Origin: Alphaproteobacteria bacterium
GTDB lineage: Bacteria; Pseudomonadota; Alphaproteobacteria; Rhizobiales; Rhizobiaceae
Assembly (NCBI GenBank): GCA_018823835.1
Contig: JAHJHT010000013.1
Span: 62,001-126,000 of the forward strand
DNA length: 64,000 bases
Direction of reading: 5' to 3'
In this document: positions 35,498-43,330 of the stretch, piece by piece
Position numbering within the stretch: position 1 is the first letter of the stretch
Layout of the letters: each line of letters starts with the position of its first letter
Program-made: the position numbers and the translations under genes
Notes under the pieces: generated by a model
Told to the model about the DNA's origin: nothing
Database searches by the model: none
What the model saw: the letters and a program-made list of their open reading frames with translations, nothing else

Positions 35498-36625
35498 CTA
35501 CAGAACACTGGTTTCGATGATGTCGACGCCGCGCACGCGGTCGATCAGGTAGACGATACCGCGATCGTCGATGGTGACGTCGTTGGACGAAGAGCGCTCG
35601 GCGCCGGCCGGGGCATCGGGCACGTAATGCCCGACTTCCTTGGGCGCGAAGGGGTCGGCGATGTCGACGAGACGCAGGCCCTGCGCGAACCAGGCGAAGG
35701 GGATGATCGAGCCCTTGAAGCGCTCGGACGGCTGGTGGCAGCCGGTCATGGGCGGCTGCGGCGCGCCGTCGAGGTCGATGCCGGGAACCTGGAAGGTCGA
35801 GATCGGCAGCGGGTTGGTCTCGTCGGTAATGTCGTAGATCCAGGCGAAAGCGGGGGGCGAGGGGTGCAGTTTCGCGACGTCCTCGTCGGCAACCACCATG
35901 ATGCGGCGGCCCTTGAGGTCCTGCGGGATCGGCAGGCAGGTGTGCGTCGGGTGCGGGAAGCTCGGGCTCGAATTCATATGGGCGATGGCTCGCGGCCTGG
36001 TTATGTCGGAGATGTCGAGAATGAACAGGCCGTGGTGCCAGTAGCTGACATAGAGGCGGTCGCCCATGCGCAGCGGGTGGTGACAGCGCGGCGTGACATA
36101 GTCGTGCCACGGATATTCCTCGCCGCCGCCGGTGTGCTGGCCAGGAATCCACCAGCGCCCGACCTCGACCGGGTTGGCCGGGTCGATCAGGTCGAGGATC
36201 ATGACGATGTTGCCGACATAGCCGTCGGCGGTCGGCGAGATGTAGGCGTAGCGGCCGTCATAGTCGTAGCGGTGAACGCCCTTGCCGCCGGTCATCCACT
36301 TGGAGATCAGCTTCGGCTCGGCCGGTCGCGTGGTGTCGTAGATCGCCAGCCCGCCGCCGAAATCGGCAGGCCCTTCGCTGCCGAAGCGCTCGTGGTTGAT
36401 GATCATCAGGCCGTCCTGGGCGCGCACCTTGTGAGAGTGCCAGCCGGGCGGAACGTCGATGGTGGCGATCTTCTTGGGATTGCGAGGGTCGGAAATGTCG
36501 ACCAGCGTGGTGCCGCTCGGCGGACGCATGTGGCCGATGTAGAGGATGTTGCCGTCGACCCAGACCTGGCCGCCGCCGGGGCAGTCGACGTGGCCGATCT
36601 GCTTGGTGTTGAACGCTGAAACCAA
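35498..36625 (-). CDS. LVIVD-repeat beta-propeller protein
   Basis: A 375-residue protein without a signal peptide, with a TTG start preceded by AGGGGGCG. It has about six or seven repeats of the LVIVD type (TTLVDISDPRNPKKIATIDV, GLAIYDTTRPAEPKLISKW, VMILDLIDPANPVEVGRWW, LFILDISDITRPRAIAHM, WIYDITDETNPLPISTFQV, LRLVDIADPFAPKEVGHYV, VDIIE), so a beta-propeller. Several conserved His clusters (GWHSHK, RCHHPLR, YWHHG, HPTHTC, GCHQPSERF) could bind a metal in the central channel, so an enzyme instead of a scaffold is likely. Its function is unknown; it sits between the bicupin and RidA genes. Confidence 0.75.
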   Translation of the reverse strand: MVSAFNTKQIGHVDCPGGGQVWVDGNILYIGHMRPPSGTTLVDISDPRNPKKIATIDVPPGWHSHKVRAQDGLMIINHERFGSEGPADFGGGLAIYDTTRPAEPKLISKWMTGGKGVHRYDYDGRYAYISPTADGYVGNIVMILDLIDPANPVEVGRWWIPGQHTGGGEEYPWHDYVTPRCHHPLRMGDRLYVSYWHHGLFILDISDITRPRAIAHMNSSPSFPHPTHTCLPIPQDLKGRRIMVVADEDVAKLHPSPPAFAWIYDITDETNPLPISTFQVPGIDLDGAPQPPMTGCHQPSERFKGSIIPFAWFAQGLRLVDIADPFAPKEVGHYVPDAPAGAERSSSNDVTIDDRGIVYLIDRVRGVDIIETSVL

Positions 36626-36684
36626 AACTGACGCCCCCTACACGTACGGTCGCGATGCCACCTGGCGGGCGCCGCGTTGAATGA

Positions 36685-37836
36685 TCAGACGATGCGAAGC
36701 AGGTCGCCCGCCTGGTTGCGGCCCCAGCGCTTGTAAAGAAGCAGCGCCTTCTGGGTCGGTGCGTCGGTGGCGCCGAAGAAGATTACCGGCTCGGTCGACG
36801 AGCCGTTGACATGCTCGACCCAGGAGCCGCCCGGAATGGCGATCGTGTCGAACTGGTTCCAGTCGTAGCGCTTGCCGTCGATGATCGAATGGCCGCTGCC
36901 GCGGAAGGGCGCCAGCAGCAGGCTCGCGGTCTCGCGCTGCGGCAAGGTCTTTTCGCCCGGGCGCAGCATCTGGACATAGAAGTTGATGGTGTGGAACACC
37001 GGGCCGCCGGTCGTGGGGTCGACATAGTCGATGACGATGCCCTCATGCGGGTCGCCGTCCCAGTCCTTGTGGGCGTCGAGCAGCGCTTCCATCTTCTCCC
37101 AGCGGTAGACATACATGGGGGAGGATAGGCCGCCGCCGCGCTTGTGGTCGACGAAGCGAGGCATCATGCCGCCTTCGCCATAGATGCGCTGCGAGTAGTC
37201 GCTCGGGAAGCGTGCGGTCTGCACCTTCTTCTCGACTTCCTTGCCGTCGACCATCTCGGTGTACTTGTGGTCGAAATGGACGGCGTGGAGAGTTTCGACC
37301 AGCGGCAGGTCGAGGACCGAAAGGTTGACCGCCTGCTCGCCGCCGACCGTGCCGTGGTTGTGCCAGGCATCATTCGGGGTAAGCACCATGTCGCCGGGAC
37401 CGAAGACGACATCCTCGCCCTCGACGCCGGTGAAGTTGCCTTCGCCCGTAAGGCCGAAGCGGATCGCGCTCGGCGAATGCTTGTGCGGCGGCATGATCTC
37501 GTCGGGATCGTTCAGCCGGTATGCGGTGTACATGGTGCTGACCGAAGCGCGCTTGGGCGCCAGGCCGGGGTTGACGAGGATCAGCGAGCGGCGCTCGCTG
37601 TCGTCCATCGTCACCAGCTGGGCGGCGCGCTGCAGCAGCGGCTCGATGTCGGAATAGGACCAGACGAAGGGGACCGCCTTGTTGGTCGCCATGAGCTGCT
37701 TGATCTCGTCATGGTCGACGCCTTCGGACGTCGCCCAGAAGGGGAACATGTTTTTCCCGTAGAGATCGTCATAGAGCCCCTTGAGGGCCGCCTTCTTGTT
37801 GCTGATGACGTCGTTTGCTGCTTGCGACGCGGACAT
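36685..37836 (-). CDS. Gentisate/salicylate 1,2-dioxygenase-like bicupin
   Basis: A 383-residue protein (ATG at 37836, preceded by AAAGGTGG; a GTG 9 bases earlier is also possible). It belongs to the gentisate 1,2-dioxygenase family: NPGLAPKRASVSTMYTAYR, then the first cupin with PPHKHSPSAIRFGLTGEG and GDMVLTPNDAWHNHG. His118, His120 and His159 correspond to the Fe(II) ligands of E. coli-type gentisate dioxygenase. The second cupin (about residues 270-360) lacks the metal His set, as usual. Members cleave between a ring carbon bearing OH and the neighbour bearing COOH. 4-Pyridoxate and its oxidised products have exactly this 3-OH/4-COOH pair. It is the first gene of the operon ending in the TRAP genes. 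Confidence 0.85.
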   Translation of the reverse strand: MSASQAANDVISNKKAALKGLYDDLYGKNMFPFWATSEGVDHDEIKQLMATNKAVPFVWSYSDIEPLLQRAAQLVTMDDSERRSLILVNPGLAPKRASVSTMYTAYRLNDPDEIMPPHKHSPSAIRFGLTGEGNFTGVEGEDVVFGPGDMVLTPNDAWHNHGTVGGEQAVNLSVLDLPLVETLHAVHFDHKYTEMVDGKEVEKKVQTARFPSDYSQRIYGEGGMMPRFVDHKRGGGLSSPMYVYRWEKMEALLDAHKDWDGDPHEGIVIDYVDPTTGGPVFHTINFYVQMLRPGEKTLPQRETASLLLAPFRGSGHSIIDGKRYDWNQFDTIAIPGGSWVEHVNGSSTEPVIFFGATDAPTQKALLLYKRWGRNQAGDLLRIV

Positions 37837-37872
37837 GGGGGCCACCTTTCAGGTTCAAAGGCAAATGCGTTT

Positions 37873-37900
37873 AACCAACTCAACCGTATCCGCATTGGTT
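37873..37900. promoter_or_regulatory. Putative PyrR operator upstream of the bicupin operon
   Basis: AACCAACTCAACC (37873-37885) followed by TTGGTT at 37895-37900, giving an AACCAA-N16-TTGGTT inverted repeat 37 bases before the bicupin start. It shares the CTCAACC core with the elements at 38071 and 39795-39865. The 262-base gap 37846-38107 holds this site and the next one but no gene. Confidence 0.45.
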
Positions 37901-38070
37901 ATGACCGACAATGGCAAAATTGGCGAATTCGAAAAGTTTTTGACCGGGCATTCAGAATGGGCGGACAGCGTGCTTTCTTCGATACTATCCTACTGAAATC
38001 ATTCGCTAAAAACGGCAGCAAGCGGCCGGAAGGCGAACCCGTAGCGATGCCGGTTCATGCAAATAAGAAC

Positions 38071-38093
38071 TCAACCAACCAAAAAATGGTTGA
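38071..38093. promoter_or_regulatory. TCAACCA-N9-TGGTTGA inverted repeat, putative PyrR operator
   Basis: A perfect 7-bp inverted repeat, TCAACCA at 38071-38077 and TGGTTGA at 38087-38093, between the 3' end of the GMC dehydrogenase gene and the bicupin promoter. GntR-family repressors bind such short palindromes. It contains an A-run in the spacer; as a terminator it would have a short AT-poor stem, so an operator is preferred. Confidence 0.45.
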
Positions 38094-38107
38094 AGCTGCC
38101 GCCGCTG

Positions 38108-39745
38108 TCAGGCGGCAGCGGTCTGGAGGCCTTCCGATGCATCGGCGCGGATGAGGTCGGCGGCCTTCTCGGCAATCATGATGACAGCCGCATTGATGTT
38201 GCCGCAGGGCAGGTCCGGCATCACCGAGGCGTCGACGATGCGCAGACCGGCTAGGCCGCGCAGGCGCAGCTCTGGATCGACCACCGAGCCTTCGTCAACG
38301 CCCATGCGGCAGGTGCCGGCGGGGTGGTGGACGGTGATCGACGTCTTGCGGATGTGCTCGTCGATCTCCTCATCGCTCTCGCATTGCGGGCCGGGAAAGA
38401 ATTCGGCGGCGACAAAGGGCGCCATCGAGGGCTGCGCCGCGAGGTTGCGGGCGACGCGGAAGCCGGCGCGCAGCGACTGCCAGTCACGGTCGGCGGACAG
38501 AAAGTTCTGGCGGATCAGCGGGGCGGCCAGCGGATCGTCGGATGCCAGCGCGACATGGCCGCGGCTCTCCGGCTGAACCGCGACAATGCGGCTGGCGAAA
38601 CCGTCGGCGAAGGGGGCCTTGAAGGGCGGCATGTAGGGCCAGGCGGCAAGCGGAGCGGCGGTGAACAACAGTTGCACGTCGGGCAGGGGGCGCGTCTCGT
38701 CGCTCTTCAGGAAGGCCACGACGCCACCCGGCACGTCGCCTGAAAAGCCGGAGCCGGTCAGGTAGGTCTTTGCGAAATCGAGGCCGATCCGGTCGGCCCG
38801 CATCATCCGGTGGAAAGGCCCAGGCGTCTTGCGGCGGTACATCAGGATCACCGAGACGTGGTCCTGCAGGTTCTTGCCGACGCCGGGCAGGTCGAGCGCC
38901 GTCTCGATGCCGTGTGCGGAAAGCTCTTCGTGGTTGCCAATGCCGGACAGCATAAGGAGTTGCGGCGTGTTGATGACGCCGCCCGACAGCACCACCTCGC
39001 GACGGGCGAAGGCCTGGCTGTCAACGCCGCCATGGCGGTAGGCGATGCCGGTGGCCCTGCCGTCGGCGAGCAGTATCCTGGTCGCCATTGCGCCGGTCAC
39101 GACCTTCAGGTTGCTGCGACGCATGGCCGGTCGCAGATAGGCGGTCGCCGCAGAGGAGCGGCGCCCCTTGTCGATCGTCATCTGCAGGCGGCCGAAGCCT
39201 TCCTGGACGGCGCCGTTGTAGTCGTCGGTCTGCGGATAGCCGGCGCTGCGGCTAGCCTCCGCATAGGCCTCGATAAGTTCGTCCTTGTAGCGGCAGAACT
39301 GCGTGTTGAGCGGGCCGCTCCCGCCGCGATATTCGCTCTCGCCCTTCTCCCAGCGCTCCTGGCGCTTGAAGTAGGGCAGAACCTTCTCGTAGGACCACTC
39401 GGTCAGGCCGCTTGCCGCCCAGCGGTCGTAGTCGCCGCGGTTGCCGCGCACATAGGCCATGGCGTTTGTCGAGGACGAGCCGCCGATCACCTTGCCACGG
39501 GCGCACTCCACCTTGCGGCCACCGACATTGGCTTCCGGCTCGCAGAAATACATCCAGTCGTGGCGACGCTCGGTGAGGATCTTGCCCCAGCCCAGCGGGA
39601 TGTGGATCATCGGGTCGCGGTCCCAGTCGCCGGCCTCGAGCAGCAGGACCCGGACGCCCGGATCCGCGCTCAGGCGGTTTGCCATGACGCAACCCGCGGA
39701 GCCCGCGCCGACGATGACATAGTCGAAGGTTTCGCCAACTGGCAT
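38108..39745 (-). CDS. GMC flavoprotein oxidoreductase, probable 4-pyridoxate dehydrogenase
   Basis: A 545-residue glucose-methanol-choline oxidoreductase. It has FAD motif [32 protein letters not shown] at the N-terminus, [24 protein letters not shown] (GMC signature 1), [17 protein letters not shown] (signature 2), and the C-terminal catalytic [13 protein letters not shown] and [20 protein letters not shown]. loti 4-pyridoxic acid dehydrogenase is a membrane-associated FAD enzyme of about 543 residues of this family, beside FHMPC dehydrogenase. Length and neighbourhood fit that enzyme, which oxidises 4-pyridoxate to 5-formyl-3-hydroxy-2-methylpyridine-4-carboxylate. General similarity to choline dehydrogenase leaves some doubt. 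GAGGAAACTAG precedes the ATG. Confidence 0.75.
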   Translation of the reverse strand: MPVGETFDYVIVGAGSAGCVMANRLSADPGVRVLLLEAGDWDRDPMIHIPLGWGKILTERRHDWMYFCEPEANVGGRKVECARGKVIGGSSSTNAMAYVRGNRGDYDRWAASGLTEWSYEKVLPYFKRQERWEKGESEYRGGSGPLNTQFCRYKDELIEAYAEASRSAGYPQTDDYNGAVQEGFGRLQMTIDKGRRSSAATAYLRPAMRRSNLKVVTGAMATRILLADGRATGIAYRHGGVDSQAFARREVVLSGGVINTPQLLMLSGIGNHEELSAHGIETALDLPGVGKNLQDHVSVILMYRRKTPGPFHRMMRADRIGLDFAKTYLTGSGFSGDVPGGVVAFLKSDETRPLPDVQLLFTAAPLAAWPYMPPFKAPFADGFASRIVAVQPESRGHVALASDDPLAAPLIRQNFLSADRDWQSLRAGFRVARNLAAQPSMAPFVAAEFFPGPQCESDEEIDEHIRKTSITVHHPAGTCRMGVDEGSVVDPELRLRGLAGLRIVDASVMPDLPCGNINAAVIMIAEKAADLIRADASEGLQTAAA

Positions 39746-39794
39746 CTAGTTTCCTCAAGATGGGGTCGACGCCATGACGGCGGCTCGACCGGTA

Positions 39795-39865
39795 AACCAC
39801 TCAACCACCGCTCAACTGATATTGTCAACCAATGCGCTTAACTGTACAGATGGTTGAGTTGGTTG
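39795..39865. promoter_or_regulatory. Putative PyrR operator cluster between the 4-pyridoxate dehydrogenase and GntR genes
   Basis: The divergent promoter region holds repeated TCAACCA-like elements: ACTCAACC at 39799-39806, TCAACCA at 39825-39831 and its complement TGGTTGA at 39851-39857, followed by GTTGGTT. The second and third form an inverted repeat with a 19-base spacer. The same word recurs before the bicupin gene, which suggests one regulator for both transcripts and autoregulation of the GntR gene. Confidence 0.5.
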
Positions 39866-39940
39866 TGTGAGTTTGCGACAGAATCGACGCCCCTGGCAGG
39901 CGTCATGCGCCTCAGCGCAGGATCGGCAGGAGACATTGCA

Positions 39941-40618
39941 TTGGCTGCATTCGAACCCAAACTCGTATTGTCGGACGTCGACGACATCATCGGCTCCATC
40001 CGCCAGATCCAGAAGGAGGGCAGGCCGCTGCCCTCGGAGCGCGACCTTGCCGAGCAGCTCAACGTCAAGCGGCACCAGCTGCGCAAGGCGCTCGAGGCGA
40101 TGCGCCGTGCCGGCGACCTGAAGCCGGCGCGCACGCGACGCGCACCGACGGCCTGGCCGCGCTACGGCGAAGAGCTGGTGCGGGTGACCAATCCGATCGA
40201 AGTGCTGGAACTGCGGCTGCTGATCGAGCCCGGTCTGGCGCGCCTTGCCTCGCTGCGCGCCTCGTCCTTCGAAACGGCGCGCATCCTCGAGGCCGCGACC
40301 ACGCCGGAAAATGCCGAGTCCGGAGAGGCCGACCTGGCCTTCCACCTGGCCATCGCAGGGGCGGCGCGCAACCATCTCGCCGCCGAAATCTACCGCATGC
40401 TGCGCCAGGTCGGCGTCGATGCGCGGGTCAAGGTTGCGCGCACGGCGGCCCCAACCTGTCCAAAGCGCATCGCGCAGCGCGACGCCGAACACCGGCAGGT
40501 CGCCGAGGCGATTTCGCAGCGCGATCCCGAAGCGGCGGAGACGGCGATGCGGGCGCATCTCCTGTCGGTTCAGAAGCAGATTGTCGAAAGGTCGAACGCG
40601 GGCGCATTCGCGGCATGA
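39941..40618 (+). CDS. GntR-family repressor of vitamin B6 degradation, PyrR-like
   Basis: A protein of about 225 residues. The TTG at 39941 is preferred because AGGAGA lies 7 bases before it; in-frame alternatives are ATG at 39905 and the start at 39854, which overlaps the operator cluster. It has an N-terminal winged helix-turn-helix (PLPSERDLAEQLNVKRHQLRKALEAMRRAGDLK) and a C-terminal FadR/FCD helical ligand-binding domain with the metal-type residues in EADLAFHLAIAGAARNHLAAEIY and RDAEHRQVAEAISQRDPEAAETAMRAHL. In M. loti the gene next to pyridoxine 4-oxidase (mll6786) encodes such a repressor of the B6 pathway, as I recall. It precedes pyridoxine 4-oxidase by 43 bases. Confidence 0.8.
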   Translation: MAAFEPKLVLSDVDDIIGSIRQIQKEGRPLPSERDLAEQLNVKRHQLRKALEAMRRAGDLKPARTRRAPTAWPRYGEELVRVTNPIEVLELRLLIEPGLARLASLRASSFETARILEAATTPENAESGEADLAFHLAIAGAARNHLAAEIYRMLRQVGVDARVKVARTAAPTCPKRIAQRDAEHRQVAEAISQRDPEAAETAMRAHLLSVQKQIVERSNAGAFAA

Positions 40619-40661
40619 TTTTCCGCATTCGAATGGAATTTGTGCCGGGCACGGTCGGCGC

Positions 40662-42191
40662 GTGACGCAGCATTTCGACGTCCTTATCGTCGGAGCCGGC
40701 TCGGCCGGAAGCGTGCTCGCGAGCCGGCTGAGCGAGGATGCCGCCTGCCTCGTCGGGGTCGTCGAGGCAGGCGGCATACCTGCTGATCCCGACATTGCAG
40801 ATCCGTTGAAATGGCCGGCGCTGCAGGACCGCGACTTCGACTGGGCCTACCGAACCGTGCCGCAGAAATTCACCGCCGGGCGCGTGCATGAGTGGCCGCG
40901 CGGGCGGATCGTCGGCGGCTCCAGCTGCCTGCACGCCATGGCACATGTGCGCGGTCATCCGCGCGATTTCGACAGCTGGGCAAAGGCCGGCGGCGAGCGT
41001 TGGTCATACGAGGGACTGCTGGCCGGCTTCGAGCGCAGCGAACGGCTGACCGGGCATCGCGGAACGGCGGACTGCGGCGAGGGGCCGCTCGACGTCTACC
41101 TGCCGGACCAGGAGGTCAGCCCGGTCGTGCGCGCCTACATGGCCGCCGGCAATGCGTTGGGCGTGCCGGCGCTCGACCACCACAACGCCGGCGAACTGAT
41201 CGGTACGTCGCAGAATTCGCTGACCATCAGGAACGGCCGCCGCCTCAGCGTTGCCGACGCCTACCTGACGCCCGAGGTGCTGGCGCGGCCGAACCTGACG
41301 CTGCTCACCGGGCACGAGATCGAGCACCTGGAGCTCGACGGCCAGCGCGCCGTGGCGGCAATTTGCGTTGCCGGCGCTGCGACGCGGCGGATCTCGGCCG
41401 ACCGCATCGTGCTCTCAGCCGGCGCGGTATCGTCACCGCTGATCCTGATGCGCTCGGGCATCGGCGACCCGGAAGTGTTGCGGGGCGCCGGCATTGCCTG
41501 CACCAGCGAGCGGCGCGAAATCGGTGCCAACCTGCAGGACCACCTTCTTGCGCTCGGCAATGTCTACCGGTCGAAGCGGCCGGTGCCGCCATCGCGGCTG
41601 CAGCATTCCGAATCGCTGATGTATCTCGACAGCGCGGATTTCTCCCGTGCCTCGGGACAACCCGACATCGTGCTGGCCTGCGTCGTCGCGCCGTCGGCGG
41701 CAGCGGGCCTGGAGGCGCCGCCCTACGGGCAGGCCTTCACGATCCTTTGCGGCGTTACCCACCCGACGAGCCGCGGCAGCATCCGGCCCAGCGGGCCGGG
41801 CAGGGCTGACCGGCCGGTCATCGACCCGCAATATCTCGGGACGGAGGATGACCGTCACCTGTTCCGCGTGGCTTTGCGAGCCGCAAGGACGGTCGGAAAC
41901 CATGCCGCACTCGACGACTGGCGCGAGGAAGAGGTGCTGCCGGGCCCCGGCGTCCGCTCGGACGCCGAAATCGACGCCTTCATCGCGCGGGCCGCCTCGA
42001 CGCATCATCACCCCGCCGGGACATGCCGGATGGGACGGGATGCCGGAGCGGTGGTCGATCGGGATCTGAAGGTGAACGGCTTCGACAACCTGTTCGTCGT
42101 CGACGCGTCGGTGTTTCCGGCGCTGCCCTCCGGGCCCATCAACGCGGCCGTGGTGGCGGTGGCGGAGACCTGGGCAGCCGCGCAGCGCTGA
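40662..42191 (+). CDS. Pyridoxine 4-oxidase (GMC flavoprotein)
   Basis: A 509-residue GMC oxidoreductase with a GTG start. FAD motif [19 protein letters not shown] (about 8-26), EWPRGRIVGGSSCLHAMAHVRGHPRDF, SAGAVSSPLILMRSGIGDPEVL and the catalytic [12 protein letters not shown] near residues 446-457 are visible. It strongly matches the M. loti pyridoxine 4-oxidase I recall, including RPVPPSRLQHSESLMYL and GVTHPTSRGSIRPSGPG, which ordinary choline dehydrogenases lack. It oxidises pyridoxine to pyridoxal with O2, forming H2O2, and is the entry step for pyridoxine. It follows the GntR regulator gene. A 10-codon ATG frame (40633-40665) overlaps its start but shows no sign of being a gene. Confidence 0.88.
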   Translation: MTQHFDVLIVGAGSAGSVLASRLSEDAACLVGVVEAGGIPADPDIADPLKWPALQDRDFDWAYRTVPQKFTAGRVHEWPRGRIVGGSSCLHAMAHVRGHPRDFDSWAKAGGERWSYEGLLAGFERSERLTGHRGTADCGEGPLDVYLPDQEVSPVVRAYMAAGNALGVPALDHHNAGELIGTSQNSLTIRNGRRLSVADAYLTPEVLARPNLTLLTGHEIEHLELDGQRAVAAICVAGAATRRISADRIVLSAGAVSSPLILMRSGIGDPEVLRGAGIACTSERREIGANLQDHLLALGNVYRSKRPVPPSRLQHSESLMYLDSADFSRASGQPDIVLACVVAPSAAAGLEAPPYGQAFTILCGVTHPTSRGSIRPSGPGRADRPVIDPQYLGTEDDRHLFRVALRAARTVGNHAALDDWREEEVLPGPGVRSDAEIDAFIARAASTHHHPAGTCRMGRDAGAVVDRDLKVNGFDNLFVVDASVFPALPSGPINAAVVAVAETWAAAQR

Positions 42192-42229
42192 GCCACGCCT
42201 CCAGGCTGCGGCCGATGATGGCCGCGCGC

Positions 42230-43330
42230 CTACTTGGTAAAGTCCTGGACCTCGACAAAATCCTCGACGTCGCGCTGGATCGCCATCGGACTGGTGACGT
42301 AATGCAGCAGGAGTTCGCCGATCGAGCGCAACGCGTCGAGATGGATCCTCTCGTAGCCGTGCGAGGCGTCGACGCCGAAGGTGACGAGGCCCGTGCGGAT
42401 GTCGTGACCGGCCTCGAGCGCGGAGGCGGAATCGCTGCGGTAGTAGCGGAAGATGTCCTTCTGGTAGGAAATCCCGTTCTTCTGGCACAGCGTCTCGAGC
42501 TGCTTGGTTAGGTGGTAGTCGAACGGGCCGGACTGGTCGGCCATGGCGATGGTGACGCCGAACTCGGCGGAGTTCTGGCCGGGCGCCGACGTACCATTGT
42601 CGACGGCTACCAGCGAGGCGATCTCGGGCGCGATGACCGACGAGGCGCCGACCCCGACTTCCTCGGCGATGGTGAACAGCCAGTGGATGTCGACGGGCGA
42701 CTGGCATTCCGCGCGCTCGAAAGCCTGTATGGTCGCCAGCATGATGGCGACGCCGGCCTTGTCGTCCAGATGACGCGAGTTGATGAAGCCGTTCTCGAGA
42801 AATTCCGACTGCGTGTCGATGGCGACGATGTCGCCGATCTCGATGCCGTGCGCCGTCGTTTCGGCGGCGCTGGTCGTCACGACGTCGAGGCGGAGTTCGA
42901 CATAGGGCCAGCCGGTCGGCTGGGTGTCGATCTCGTCATTATAGGTGTGGCCCGAGGCCTTGAGCGGCAGGATGGTGCCGCGAAACACCATGTCGCGCGC
43001 ATAGACATTCACGCGGGCGCCCTCGGCAAAACGCGCCGACCAGTGGCCGATCGGCACGAGTTCGAGGCGGCCGTTCGCCTTGATCGCCTTCACCTGCGCG
43101 CCGAGCGTATCGAGATGCGAGACGATGGCGCGGGCGCCATGGCGCCTGCCGCCCTGGCTGACGGCACGAATGGCGCCGCGCCGCGTCAGTTCGGGTTTGA
43201 GGCCGAGGAGTTCCAGTTCGCGGCTGCAGTAGCGGGCGACATTGTCGGTCAGGCCGGTCGGGCTGTCGATGGCCAACAGATGGCGCAGCTTGAGCAGAAG
43301 ATATTCGGTGTCGATCTCGAGTGCTGTCAT
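42230..43330 (-). CDS. M42-family peptidase of the NAGGN osmoprotectant system
   Basis: A 366-residue metallopeptidase-like protein. The ATG at 43330 overlaps the previous stop (ATGA); a longer open frame through 44524 is antisense to the upstream gene and rejected. M42/M20-like metal motifs are seen: ARAIVSHLDTLGAQ, SRHLDDKAGVAIML, LFTIAEEVGVGASS and AVDNGTSAPGQNS, with TGLVTFGVDASHGYERIHLDAL near the C-terminus. Proteins of this subtype are a fixed partner of N-acetylglutaminylglutamine amide synthesis genes and may turn over the dipeptide. It is the third gene of that operon. Confidence 0.88.
   Translation of the reverse strand: MTALEIDTEYLLLKLRHLLAIDSPTGLTDNVARYCSRELELLGLKPELTRRGAIRAVSQGGRRHGARAIVSHLDTLGAQVKAIKANGRLELVPIGHWSARFAEGARVNVYARDMVFRGTILPLKASGHTYNDEIDTQPTGWPYVELRLDVVTTSAAETTAHGIEIGDIVAIDTQSEFLENGFINSRHLDDKAGVAIMLATIQAFERAECQSPVDIHWLFTIAEEVGVGASSVIAPEIASLVAVDNGTSAPGQNSAEFGVTIAMADQSGPFDYHLTKQLETLCQKNGISYQKDIFRYYRSDSASALEAGHDIRTGLVTFGVDASHGYERIHLDALRSIGELLLHYVTSPMAIQRDVEDFVEVQDFTK

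Noticed and set aside
38108-39745. Choline dehydrogenase (betA)
   Set aside because: General GMC similarity only; no betaine aldehyde dehydrogenase or betI gene nearby, whereas length and neighbours fit 4-pyridoxate dehydrogenase.
40633-40665. A 10-codon leader peptide before pyridoxine 4-oxidase
   Set aside because: No ribosome binding site and no attenuator structure; chance ATG frame overlapping the GTG start.
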